A DNA stretch of 64,000 bases from positions 6,110,001-6,174,000 of the forward strand of contig NC_080565.1 of the NCBI RefSeq assembly GCF_030253575.1, written 5' to 3'. Positions 10,700 to 21,479 of this stretch are shown here, piece by piece (positions within the stretch are counted from its first letter, which is position 1; each line of letters starts with the position of its first letter). A model generated the notes under the pieces. That model was not told where the DNA came from, did no database searches, and worked only from the letters and a program-made list of their open reading frames with translations. The position numbers and the translations under genes were made by a program. Origin of the DNA: Rhododendron vialii. Taxonomy: Eukaryota > Streptophyta > Magnoliopsida > Ericales > Ericaceae.

Positions 10700-12080
10700 C
10701 ACTCAAAGAACTATGCAACTTGGTAAAATTACAGAAAATATATTTTGAAATACGTACTTTTAAACCGGGGCATTGTGCTTGTAATCCACCAGCGGTCTTC
10801 CAAAGACAGGATCGCAATCCACCAGCGGTCAGAAAATATGTTTCGATTGTCTTCCTTGATCGTCTTGTCGATCGTCGTCCTTGATCGTCTTCTCGATCGT
10901 CTTCCTTGATCGCCTTCTCTCCCTTACATTATTGACAATAGCAGTTGCTGAGTAAAACCCTAAGCAAGGGACTCAAATCCGCCAAAAGGTAATCTAAATG
11001 TTTTGTGCGAAACTCGATTTCTGAACAAACTCGATTTCTGATGAATTTTTCAGCTTCAAATCCGCCAAAAGGTAAACTAATTGTTACCTGATACGTCTTG
11101 TCTCTATTTCTGAAGAAACTCGATTTCTAAAGAACAGTAGAGAGAGAATGGCAGATATAGAGAAGTCAGAGTAGTCTTGTCTTCTCCGTTGAGCTTCTCC
11201 GATGTCCGTAGTCAAAGGAGTCGCGTCTTCTCCGATCGATCGGTTTGGGAAGGTAACAGTAGCATATAGGTTTTGGGTAACAGTAGCGTATAGGTTTTGG
11301 GAACGTCTCTTCTACGGAGTAAAAACGGGGGTATTTTTGACTTATGTTATGTTATGAAATTACAGTGTGGACTATTTATGTTATAAAATTACAGTGTGGA
11401 CCCGAGGCTTTAAGAAATCCTTACAGTGGACCTTCTACTTAATCTCCCAAGAATTAAAATCAACTCATTCAATTGCAATGAAAAGGGTTCTAAGTTTTAC
11501 AATCGATCTGAATATTAAAATCTAAATTTATACATATACAAAGTTACTTGGAACGGTGCTTCATCTTCTCCCTAGACACGGGTTTAGCCGGCCATGGAAC
11601 GTGCGCAGCTTTTTCTTCTACCGTGGAATCCGTCGTACGTGAAGTTGTCTCCTGTTCTGTCCACTGCCGAACTTTTTTGAAAGCTCTCCCGTCCAGTAGC
11701 TTTTAAAAGCTCTTAATAGGTTTAAATGAATTAATTACTTGAAAGGTCCATGAGACTTCTAAGTAATCACAAATCAATAACTCCACTTTAAGCCTTTTTC
11801 ACTCTAACCCAGAACTTCCATTAAAGTTCTATTTTTATCCAAAATTAAGGACAACGAGCTCGATCACCCTGTAGACACAAAATGGACAAATAAATATAAA
11901 GTAACACAAATAAATAACTAACGAATGTAGTTTGGAGGGCCAAAATATTACTATTTTGGCACTTATCATAAAGCTCGGCTCGACTTGGCTCGGCTCGTTT
12001 GTAGCCCTAATTACACCCATATCCAAATAGCTAGTTTATTACACCCACTGCCTAACACCTCCCATGGTACAAATCAGGTA
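10700..12080. other. Intergenic, short internal repeats, no gene seen
   Basis: Right flank of the Copia insertion. 10703-10739 repeats the left flank (5963-5999). 10847-10918 is an imperfect short repeat of GATCGTCTTCTCGATCGTC type. Around 11250-11300 GGTAACAGTAGC(A/G)TATAGGTTTTGGG occurs twice, and around 11340-11400 the phrase TTATGTTATGAAATTACAGTGTGGA is nearly repeated. No coding signal. Confidence 0.5.
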
Positions 12081-12089
12081 CACCTTCCG

Positions 12090-13385
12090 TCTCTTTCTTT
12101 CCCATGGAGCAATCTGATATAACCCCATATCTCCACTGCATCATGGAAGGTCTCAAACAGTACCCTCCCTCGACTCACTTTACAAAAAGTGAACTGCCAT
12201 TTGTCTTTGCGAATATTCTCTCCAAATGTGGTATTTTATCCGAGTTTCGTCTGTCATGTCTGCTGCCACAGGTACATCTTCTTGGTTCTTTGATTCCGCA
12301 TGTTGTAATCATATGATGTCCGATTCTACCCTTTTTTCCTCTAAGCTGCATGCCTCTCACACTCCAGCCATCCAAATAGCCAATGGTTCTCACATGCATG
12401 CCACTCATGTCAGTCATATCTCTACTTCCACCATATCTCTATCTGATACATATTTGATCCCTAAACTTACATTGACTTTAATCTCTGTCAGTCAATTGTG
12501 TGAACTTGGGCTTAACGTTTTCTTTTTTGCTACTGGCTGTCATGTGCAGATCCTTGAACAAGTAAAACTCTTGGAATATGCCATAAAGCCGAACGCATGT
12601 ATCAGCTAATCAATCTTCATATTCCATCTCAGTTCTCATCTCTCAATTCTGCACCTCCGACCCATTCAGTGAGTCAATCACAATGTTCGTTTACAACTCG
12701 TTCTTCTAATTATTCTCTTGGTACGTATGTGGTATTCTAGATTGGGTCATGCGTCTTTTGGTTGAATACATATCCTAGTTTCAAGTGGACATTTAGGATC
12801 TATCAAAGATGAACATGTGGATTGTCTTTCTTGTCAGCTTGCTAAACAAGCAGCATTGCCGTTTCCTCTCCTCTGCTCCTTTTGATTTAGTTCACTCTGA
12901 TATCTGGGGACCTTCACCGAACACCACCATGGGTGGATCTAAATATTTTGTTATTTTTGTAGATGACTATTCTCGTTTTACATGGTTATATCTCTTGAAA
13001 AATAGATCCGAATTATAACAGATTTATTATGAAATGGTTCAAACTCAATTTTTTCGCCCAATCAAAGTTTTTCATGCTGATAATGCCTTGAAATATAAAG
13101 AAACGGAATTTTTAAAATTTCTTCGCCAAATTGGAACCTTGACAGTTGATACATATATAGGTCTTGTCCTGACACATCTCAACAAAATAGTCGCGCTAAG
13201 CGTAAGCATAGACACATTCTAGATACTGTCTGTGCCCTTCTTATAGATGCCTCTTGTCCTGAGCGACTTTGGAGCTCTTACCGCTATCTGGACCATTAAT
13301 CGTGTCCCATCCCCTACCATTGGAAATCAGTCTCCAAAAGAACGTCATACGTTGTTTCTTGGACAGGTACAACAAGAGTAATTGT
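12090..13385 (+). mobile_element. Degraded Copia retrotransposon remnant
   Basis: Plus-strand translations in changing frames show a Copia protease region (WFFDSACCNHM near 12280, then LIPKLTLTLISVSQLCELG), a GAG-pre-integrase finger (RLGHASFG near 12740, CLSCQLAKQA near 12830), integrase start (APFDLVHSDIWGPS, FVDDYSRFTW at 12870-12990), the second catalytic region (VFHADNALKYKETEF near 13065) and an INRVPSPTIGNQSPKE stretch near 13300. Several frameshifts and stops separate these. No reverse transcriptase, RNase H or LTRs are visible. It is older and of a different lineage from the 6036-10694 element. Confidence 0.85.
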
Positions 13386-14203
13386 CCAAGAAAAAAAACG
13401 AGAGAGAGAGAGAGAGAGAGAGCAAATCAAAACTCTAAAAATATTAGCATTTCACAGTAATCCTTGTTTAATGTAAAACCAAATCTCAAAAACCATAAGA
13501 ACTAAGAAGGATACAAATAAGTAAAACATAATTGGGGAAGTTGCCTTACACGAAAAAAAATCAAAGCCTTAACAATAGCCCTTAATAACAGAATGAAAAA
13601 GGAAAAAAAGAACAGAACGAAAAAGTAAACTGGTCGGAACCAATCTGAAATGGAATGTTAGAGCAATTCCTGAGCTCGGATCTGAAAACGGGGTTCCAAC
13701 AGACAGAAAGCATACGTTCGACTTGACTGGTCTCGGGCTTCTATGCAGCCTTCACTTTATTCAGCCTGCGTTAGACCTGTCCAAACAAACAGAGGAAACT
13801 CAGGAAAGAATCAATGGCAACCCTTTGATCATTTTCAATGAAGAGCACATATTAATCCTATTCAACATTTCAACACAATGCGCTTTGGCTTGGATGGGTG
13901 ACACAGTAAATTTCTAGTAGAAATGTTTGATGCAACTACTAGTACTCAGCTTATTTGTTATGCTCAATTTTAGTTAAAATACTGGTTCAATAACTAGTGT
14001 AGAATCTGACGGACACATTCGTGAGCGTGTCATGTGTGTGGTGGGCGTGGGGGAGTGTGTATGGGTGCGCGTGTGCATGAGTGTTTGTGGAGACCACATG
14101 AACTAGTAGTTGCATCAAACTACTAGTACCCCTATCTTCCCAAGAAAAAGTTAAGCACACAGGTATGTCAAATGTCATAAGCAGCATTTGTCCATCGAGA
14201 AGA
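13386..14203. other. Intergenic, GA microsatellite, no gene seen
   Basis: A (GA)n tract at 13400-13422 abuts the Copia remnant. A GT-rich stretch occurs at 14030-14095. The words ACTAGTAGTTGCATC and GATGCAACTACTAGT (near 14102 and 13930) are inverted copies. No coding signal. Confidence 0.45.
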
Positions 14204-17026
14204 CTAATAAATAGAAAAAGAAGTGTAGTTAGATTTTAACTCACCAAAGGACATGGCATAAGCCACGTTAAAGGAAGACTTGGATAGCTGGATGTTAGCA
14301 ACATTTTGAACTCTCCAGAAATCTTCACCATGTGGTCGCTCTATTTTCTGGTGGAATTCGTCAGGCATGTTCCATACTGTTAGATCTTGTAGGTTTCTGA
14401 GGTGCTGAATCCCCAATGGAACCATTTCTAGTTTCTCACAGGCTGCAATATCTAGCACTCTTAGCTCAGGCATTGATCCTCGCTCCATTCTTACGCTCTT
14501 CAATTGTCTTAACATTAGGAGGCCAAGCTTTTTAAGCCTGGGGTATCCTCCATCATCGCAACATAACTCCTCCCCTGCGTAAGCATCGCGGAGTTCAAGA
14601 ACGACCAAGTTTGGTAATCCTTGAAGTGCTTTCAGTGGATCGTCGTTCAGATTGGAGTATTGGAGGACTAGCTTTGCTAGGTAACTGAGGGAAGCGATCC
14701 ATTTTGGCAAATTCGGTAATCTGCACTTAAGATATAGGCGTTGAATAAACCGCGGAGGTGTTGAGAGAGAATCTAGATGGAGAAGGGGTTCGGTCATTCC
14801 CATGGACACTATGTATAATACGGAAAGGAGCTTTAATTTCTCTAAAGCATAACATAAGTCCATCCCGTTCTCTCTTGTCAGTTCTAAGATTCCCAATCTC
14901 CTTAGCTCAGTTAGCTTTCCAAACTCTCTCACCATATCGCCGTTCCCATTCACGTCCACATTTCCTAACTTTTGTAGCTTTGTCAATCCTCCTATGCCGA
15001 TTGGAAGGCTAATCCCATGTGTGGTGGGAAAATGCGTTTTAGGAAATCTATGGCTATAGCCTCGCAACTGGAAAAGATGTTTTAACTTTAATATCCCATG
15101 AGGCAGGGTTGATATGGGAGTGAATTTGAGATCTAGTATTTCTAAGTTCTTGAGCTTTCCAATGGACTCCGGAAGCTCCCTTATCATCGTCCTCCTCAAA
15201 CTCAAGTATCTTAAGAGAATCATTTCGGACAGCTCCGGAGGAAATTCGAAAAGCCGCGTTCCATCAAGCTCCAACAACCCTAACAATCTAAAACCCTTAA
15301 AAAAGGCCTTCCCCAACGACATTGAAGGTAAAAAAACCAATAGAGATCTGAGGCTAGGAAATCTCATGTCCAACGGGAGCTCCTCACAACTGTCATGAAT
15401 TGCCATTCGACGAATCTTCTCATCGAGTGACATTCTTTTATCATTCAGTATCAAAACAAATGACTCATTCCTGGATTTCAACTGGATAATTTCGCGCATA
15501 ACATCGTGCACGCGACAAGTTCTAACCCTGTTGTAGTAGTCTATTTGCACTACTTGAATCATACTCCTACTAACAAGTTCATTTAGGTATTCCTCTGCAG
15601 CCTCTTCCATGGTGAGGCCTTGCTTCTCTTCCACAAATCTTTCAACAACCCACAGCCGAATTATTTTCATCCGTTTGATTAAATAATCCTCCGGGAAAAT
15701 GCTCAAGTACAAGAAGCAACATTTAAGGTGATATGGTAAGTCATGGTAACTTAGTAGAAGTATTCTTTCAAGACTCTCGAGGCTGGAGTTACTCTTCATC
15801 TCAGAATAAAGGCTGTCATGCACTCTCGTCCATTCCAAAACATGTTTATCCTTCTTAGACAACAAGCTGCCTATTGCCACAATTGCTAGTGGCAACCCCC
15901 CACACTTCTTTAATATACTTCGAGACATGCTCTCCAGTTCTTTTGGGCAGACACCCTTGTTTTCCCTTCGGAAAGCTTTCATACAAAAGAGTTTCCAAGC
16001 CTCCTCCTCTGGCAGAGGTTGGAGACGGTAAACATGACTGAATATTTCTATAGAGGCTGCTATGTCACTTTTTCGCGTAGTGAAAACTATTCTACTACCG
16101 GAACAACAATCGGGGAGTGCAAATTTCATTAGTTCCCAAGCATTTGTGCTCCATACATCATCAAACACAACTACGTACCTCTTTTCTTGTAAATATTCCT
16201 TTAGCTTGTTCACCACTTGTAATTCGCCCATTGTATCAAATCCCTCTGGAATTCTCTCTTTTGTTTCTTCCAACATGTCCTTTAGCGCAGATCGTAGAAG
16301 CTCCGCTACTGTAAACGAATTTGAAACAGTTATCCAAGCACGGCAATCGAAGTACTTCTTAACAACTTGACTATCATAAGCTTTCTTCACCAGAGTAGTC
16401 TTCCCCACACCACCCGTCCCCACCACAGAGAGAGCAGTGAGATTCTTTTCTCCTTCTAGAAGCCAAGAAATCAACACACGTTTGGGATTCTCAATTCCCA
16501 CAACATCGGCTTCGTCTATGAAGAGAGAAGCACGTCGAGGATCATGCCACGTGTTCAATGTAGAAGACGAGCTTGTGGCGTCCTCAATCCTTCTAAACGA
16601 AAATGCATTCCGTCTATTGGAAATATCCTTGATCTTCGTCTTTACGTCCTCTATCTGTCCCGCTAAGCGGTGTCGGGTCCTCAAGTGGCGAATACAATGA
16701 AAGAATCTCTGAAGAGAGAGGACGAAATTACCATTCGGCCGCCCCGGTCGAGACGGCGGGGACAAGCGCAAAGAGAACTCATCTAGGATGTCCTCGGTAG
16801 CATGGGCTGCGTCTCTCACTTGCTTTAACCACGTTTCAACACCTTTTTCTGTTTCAGTTCTTGATTCGGCATCCTGCAGGAAAGATCTCATGCTTTCCAA
16901 ATCATCATGTAACTCAGTAACTCCCCTCCTAACTCCGCCGAGGAATTGAGCTTCTTCTGCTAGGAGCGTTGCCAATTTTTCCACTACCATCACCACTGCC
17001 ATCATGGCCATTGTCACCCTTTTCAA
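14204..17026 (-). CDS. CC-NBS-LRR disease resistance protein (RPM1-like NLR)
   Basis: Uninterrupted 940-residue frame in one exon. N-terminal coiled-coil domain with ATEDILDEF (EDVID-type motif, about residues 76-84). NB-ARC: P-loop GTGGVGKTT (203-211), kinase-2 VVVFDDVW (285-292), RNBS-B SRIVFTTRKSD (311-321), GGLPLA (376-381), RNBS-D CCFLYLSIFPEDY (436-448), and VHD at 506-508 in the MHD position. From about 550 on, leucine-rich repeats (LRYLSLRRTMIRELPESIG, LEILDLKFTPISTLP). Known: such proteins are intracellular immune receptors that exchange ADP/ATP on effector sensing; length is typical. The first ATG is 17026; Met6 (MAMMAVVMVVEKL) aligns better with family starts and may be the true one. 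No stop or frameshift seen, so it may be functional. Confidence 0.93.
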   Translation of the reverse strand: MKRVTMAMMAVVMVVEKLATLLAEEAQFLGGVRRGVTELHDDLESMRSFLQDAESRTETEKGVETWLKQVRDAAHATEDILDEFSLRLSPPSRPGRPNGNFVLSLQRFFHCIRHLRTRHRLAGQIEDVKTKIKDISNRRNAFSFRRIEDATSSSSTLNTWHDPRRASLFIDEADVVGIENPKRVLISWLLEGEKNLTALSVVGTGGVGKTTLVKKAYDSQVVKKYFDCRAWITVSNSFTVAELLRSALKDMLEETKERIPEGFDTMGELQVVNKLKEYLQEKRYVVVFDDVWSTNAWELMKFALPDCCSGSRIVFTTRKSDIAASIEIFSHVYRLQPLPEEEAWKLFCMKAFRRENKGVCPKELESMSRSILKKCGGLPLAIVAIGSLLSKKDKHVLEWTRVHDSLYSEMKSNSSLESLERILLLSYHDLPYHLKCCFLYLSIFPEDYLIKRMKIIRLWVVERFVEEKQGLTMEEAAEEYLNELVSRSMIQVVQIDYYNRVRTCRVHDVMREIIQLKSRNESFVLILNDKRMSLDEKIRRMAIHDSCEELPLDMRFPSLRSLLVFLPSMSLGKAFFKGFRLLGLLELDGTRLFEFPPELSEMILLRYLSLRRTMIRELPESIGKLKNLEILDLKFTPISTLPHGILKLKHLFQLRGYSHRFPKTHFPTTHGISLPIGIGGLTKLQKLGNVDVNGNGDMVREFGKLTELRRLGILELTRENGMDLCYALEKLKLLSVLYIVSMGMTEPLLHLDSLSTPPRFIQRLYLKCRLPNLPKWIASLSYLAKLVLQYSNLNDDPLKALQGLPNLVVLELRDAYAGEELCCDDGGYPRLKKLGLLMLRQLKSVRMERGSMPELRVLDIAACEKLEMVPLGIQHLRNLQDLTVWNMPDEFHQKIERPHGEDFWRVQNVANIQLSKSSFNVAYAMSFGELKSNYTSFSIY

Positions 17027-17049
17027 AATAGTAGTAATTTTTTTCCCCG

Positions 17050-17135
17050 GTGAAGATGATTGATGAAGATGAGATAGGTGTTGGGGATTGGTGAAGATGA
17101 TTGATGAAGATGAGATAGGTGTTGGGGATTGATGA
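17050..17135. repeat. 41-bp tandem duplication in the NLR 5' flank
   Basis: The phrase GTGAAGATGATTGATGAAGA with its following bases begins at 17050 and again at 17091, giving two copies of a 41-bp unit plus a partial third. It lies 25-110 bases upstream of the NLR start codon, so probably within its 5' leader or core promoter. Confidence 0.85.
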
Positions 17136-17136
17136 A

Positions 17137-17989
17137 GATGAGAGTGGTGAAATCAAAGTCTTGATGCATGTATGGTACTCGACTACTCGTGGTCCAACTT
17201 GCTCTCAAACATTCCTATAGACTAAATGACATTGACGATGACTTTTAAAAACAATCCCAGTGGTAAACTCAACCAGTCATAGGCGTGTAAATGTTGATAT
17301 TAGCACCGCCTAATTTATTCTTGTTAAATCCATTTATATTGTTACTTGGAGATTAGTGATTCGTTTTTTTGTGATTGTAGGTATTTGGAGGCATGACATT
17401 TTAATGGGTTTTCAGTTCGATTAGTGCGCTGTTAGTTCACGAGTTTGCGAAGTTATACGTGGCGTTCAACAAGAGGTATGGGGTCGAGCAAGAAAAAAAA
17501 AATCCCCTACAATTATACTGACCTCTTGTAATATACCGAATGAACCCACTAAATTTTAGTGATGAACCCATAAGTATTAGATTATTTCTCTCATAAACCT
17601 TCACACCCACAGTATACTATCGGCAATGAGGCTATTATGGAACAATTTTCAAACTTGAAATCTCATTGAATCCCATCGTAGGAGCTCATGCAGTATAAAT
17701 TACTTGTAAATTAAATTGAAAAGAAATTATTAAAAAATTGCTTTTTTGGTACTATCTTCTAGTTATTATTTAAAAAGTAAACTAGCATTTTCATATGTGG
17801 TTTGTTATAAACAGATTATTAATTATTATTAATTATTCATTAGTATAAATGAACCCATGCTCACATATTTCTGGAGTCACCCCTGGTTATGGTGCCACAC
17901 CTAACCACAATTTAGCTAATGGTCTAATATCACAAGGAATTGAGCTTAAGCGTTGCCAATATTTACACCTCCACTTTCTTCTGCTGAAT
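17137..17989. other. Upstream region of the NLR gene, no other gene seen
   Basis: AT-rich flank expected to hold the NLR promoter. I see no second gene. Confidence 0.4.
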
Positions 17990-18280
17990 TTTATTCTCAC
18001 CGCTATCATGGCCATGTTAGCCTTTCCAAACTGGTAATTTTTTTCCCTGCAAATGAATAGCTGCTGAGGATTGATGAAACTAATTTAGTCAAAGTCTGCC
18101 AAGTTGCTCATCAAATAGTCTAGCCGCCCATATGGAAATCCACCATTGGTGATTTCCAGATTCCACTAGACTAAAATGACACTGATGATGACATTTTTAA
18201 AACCTTTTCTGGCATTAACCTCATCCAGCTACCTTTCACCATATAAGGAGTTAATCATGCCTTGAAATGGTTAACTATAA
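17990..18280 (-). pseudogene. Decayed duplicate of the NLR start and 5' flank
   Basis: The plus-strand series ATCATGGCCAT, GGTAATTTTTTTCCC, GATTGATGA, AAATGACA(C/T)TGA(T/C)GATGAC and AACC/TCA.CCAG follows the same order and spacing as around the NLR start (16998-17280). On the minus strand this preserves the start-codon context ATGGCCATGATAGC for about ten codons, after which similarity stops. It is therefore a truncated copy of the promoter plus first codons of an NLR paralogue. Confidence 0.7.
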
Positions 18281-20353
18281 ATTCCTAACGGAACTGCAAA
18301 TAAGTAGTTCCTTAATTGGGAGCTCCAGAGAGGAGCTATACTCTGCCCAGAGAAAAATAATAATAATGCGAAGTTGTTACAGCGTAGAAAAAGAGGTTTG
18401 AAAAATACCATCAAGAACTAGCCTAGTTTTCACCCCGTTCCACTTAGTTTTTTGGGCTTTTTTTTCCTTGTTTTATTTTCATTCAAAAAAATTCCGCATT
18501 TGTTACTTTTGCGCCATACTTTTGTGAATTATTAATTCATCTTGGCGAGAGAATCAAGAACAACAGTTCTTTTTATTTTCAAAAATATTTGGTTAAAAGT
18601 CATTTTTTTACTTTCTCAATTCGCTCGATTCGTCTTGTCGTGACAAATCAATACACACAAATGTTTGATGCAAGACTAACAAATGTGAAAATTTTAAATA
18701 AAGACAAAACTCAATAAGCCCAAAAAGCTCCAAAAAAAAAAAAACTATAAATTGCAACTAAAAGCTGATTTTGGTGTTTCCTGAATTAGAAAATAATACC
18801 AAAAGCACTATCCTTGACACCTTGAAGTTTCACTGTGTATTACGTAGAAAGTTGGAAACAAGAGTGCATTCATTATAATTAATTGGAAAATGTGAAGTAA
18901 GATGAAAATATGTACATGCATTACAAAACAAATAAGAATCATATCACTCTTAAATAACTTACCACGGATTCATAATTCATGAAGGAATAAATTTTGGGTT
19001 TAAGTCTCTCTATTTCTCTTTGTTTTACGTTTGCATTTTGCTTCTTCCTATTCGTATTCAATTTCGTTTGGATAAATTGGCATGCGAGGAAAAGTGTTGC
19101 GTAGTTTGACATATATTACTGAGCTCATTTCCTAACACATCTTAAACTTTACAATTTACTGTATTCAATAGAATTCAGGGATTTAAAGATGTTAACAGAG
19201 ACTTAAATATGTTCACAAGAAAAAGGACCAAAACGTGATCTCCAATACATAGTACACCTAGTACTAGGAGCCAGGAGGTTGGGGACATTGAAGATTGCTA
19301 TGTGCATGCGTGCTAATAAAGCAAAGTATTTTTCAAAACACTTGTACATTCTGGAAACTGTCTTAAATTTAAATTTAGAGAAGCTGGTTTAGATGTGTTT
19401 TTCGCACCATATTTTGGACCAATTAGTTTGTTGAGAAATTATAGATTCTTTAACAAGCTGTCCTGTTCATTAGAACTCCTTGTTGATTAGAGCATCTTCA
19501 AATGGGATAACTAAATTTGGCTCCTAAAATCGATAAAACTAGACGTAATTCTGTGTTAAGTATATGCTTATAGGTAGTGTATGGGCGCTCCAATAATGTG
19601 GCTAAAGCATTTGTTTAGGTGTATAAAATTACAGATATATAAATGCATATATACATTAAGTGATCCTCGCTCACTCTCAACTGAGAAGTGCCCCCCACAA
19701 ATGCCAATTGAGGGAACGTTGTAACGGAAAAACAACCAGAAATCATTCTAACATATGGGTTCTTGAATCAACGAGAAAGAAAACACAGAGGAATTGAAAG
19801 AACTTCCGATATATTATTGAATGATTTCCAAGGATGATTACATCCTGTGTTTGCTAATCAAGAACAACAGACCAACAAATTTTAGAAGATATAAATTGGG
19901 TCGAAGTCTACTGCTACAAGGAAGTAATAAGATTAAACAGAAGAAAATGCCAAAATTCTGAAAAACTTATACAATGGTACATATACGAATCAAAATTGTC
20001 ACGATGAAAAAGATCCAAGTCAACGGATTTCCTTTGCAGAGTACTTGGCATTTGTGTGTTTTCTGATTACAACACTTTTCTGGAAATTTAGGTGAAGGAT
20101 TCGTTTAGTTCTGGGGTGAAGTTTTTGTTGGATTTGATTAAGTTGGGACTTGGAAATAATTCTCATCTTATGAGTACATTATCTTCTGATGACTGTCCCT
20201 ACTTTATTACCCTTTTCTGGGCACTGTCCTACTATTCAAGCATCCCATATCCTCAATATAATGTGAGAGCTCTGTTTCACTAACATAAATAAACGTGGCA
20301 GGAAATATGCCAGCAACCTGTGTAACAAGAGGTGATAGCAATGTGAGGAATAC
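18281..20353. other. Intergenic, no gene seen
   Basis: AT-rich. 18530-18640 contains phrases (CTTTCTCAATTCGCTCGATTCGTCTTG) that recur loosely near 35850, so it is probably dispersed repeat sequence. 19487 begins TTAGAGCATCTTC, the end motif of a PIF/Harbinger-like MITE, but I could not find its partner end. Confidence 0.4.
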
Positions 20354-20441
20354 CTTCTTCAATAATTTGTACTCCAAAAAGGACTTTTGTCAGACTCTCA
20401 GCTTCCAACATCTCCGAAAATGAAGCATAACAGTGAACATC
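20354..20441 (-). CDS. Candidate internal exon of an unidentified gene
   Basis: On the minus strand a 88-base segment has an acceptor (AACTTGCAG) at its start and GAAG|GTATTC at its end. Only one frame is open, reading DVHCYASFSEMLEAES and then LTKVLFGVQIIEE. It looks like genuine coding sequence, but I do not recognise the protein. It may belong with the minus-strand exon candidates at 24693-24770 and 27166-27270, or be a relic. Confidence 0.35.
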
Positions 20442-20611
20442 CTGCAAGTTAATTAAGCTACATGGATTCAAATGGAAAATCCATATAAAGTGAGTGCAGG
20501 TGAACTGCAATAGTCTAAATCACCTGAACTTGAAGCACCAATCAATTGTTGAACAGAATCAAAGATCCTGAAACAATTCTAATACCCAAACAGAAGTCAC
20601 AATTAAATAGG

Positions 20612-20877
20612 GGGAAAATGTTACTAGAACTGCATGAAAGAATATTCAGTCAAACTTTTTGAGCCTGACCCTGTGAATGCTTAAAACATGTTTGACCATA
20701 AACCGACAGGCAGATCTGCTTTCGGATAAGCACGCAGGAAGAGATGGAAAATGTTACCAGAACTGCATGAAAGAATATTCAGTCAAACTTTTTGAGCCTG
20801 ACCCTGTGAATGCTTAAAACATGTTTGACCATAAACCGACAGGCAGATCTGCTTTCGGATAAGCACGCAGGAAGAGA
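20612..20877. repeat. 133-bp direct tandem duplication
   Basis: 20612-20744 and 20745-20877 are almost identical (one difference noted: TTACTAGAAC versus TTACCAGAAC), which points to a recent event. On the minus strand each copy contains an open stretch reading ACLSESRSACRFMVKHVLS, so the duplicated piece could include an exon; I cannot identify it. Confidence 0.9.
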
Positions 20878-21117
20878 TGCATTGTCCCTGAGAATAAACA
20901 ACATATAGGAGGAAGAGAAGAAACGAAAATACTATGCTCATTTCCAAGTAAACATGCTCAATCATCTAGCCAACTTTATTTACCATTGCTCCGTATCTCA
21001 AGGGAAAGGAGAACATGATAAAACCTATAACGCGATAGCTTTACATGAGAATTTGCCGACAGTTGTCCATTTGTTCAAATCTTTATTAAGTGAACACGTA
21101 TAACATTTATAATCATC

Positions 21118-21312
21118 GAGTTGAGTTTTGTTCACCCTCCAATTAAGAGGGTGAACATTACCCTCCTTATTGGTTGAAATGATGTGGACTCCACCACAAA
21201 GTGATGTCATGCTTACCAAAAAGTGTATTGCATGGTAAGCATGACATCGCTTTGTGGTAGGATCCACATCATTTCAACCAATAAGAGAAAGGGTATGAAC
21301 AAAATTGCACTC
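21118..21312. mobile_element. Mutator-like MITE, 195 bp hairpin
   Basis: Nearly the whole element is an inverted repeat (left arm TATTGGTTGAAATGATGTGGA, right arm its reverse complement). Ends read GAGTTGAGTTTTGTTCA and, reverse-complemented, GAGTGCAATTTTGTTCA. It is flanked by the exact 9-bp direct repeat ATAATCATC (21109-21117, 21313-21321). A 9-bp target duplication with long inverted arms fits Mutator-like elements. The left arm carries a small extra duplication near 21140-21166. Confidence 0.85.
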
Positions 21313-21479
21313 ATAATCATCCAATCCCATATAACTGCCACATAATGTTCAGCAACCTCCTCCGGTAGTGGGCAATTCCTAATCAGCTTTCCTTAGATAG
21401 TTATCGTAAGGAATTACAGGGGTGCGTAAATCCCCAGATTGGTATCACATTGTTTGCAAACCTACCGTCTGCTGGTGCC

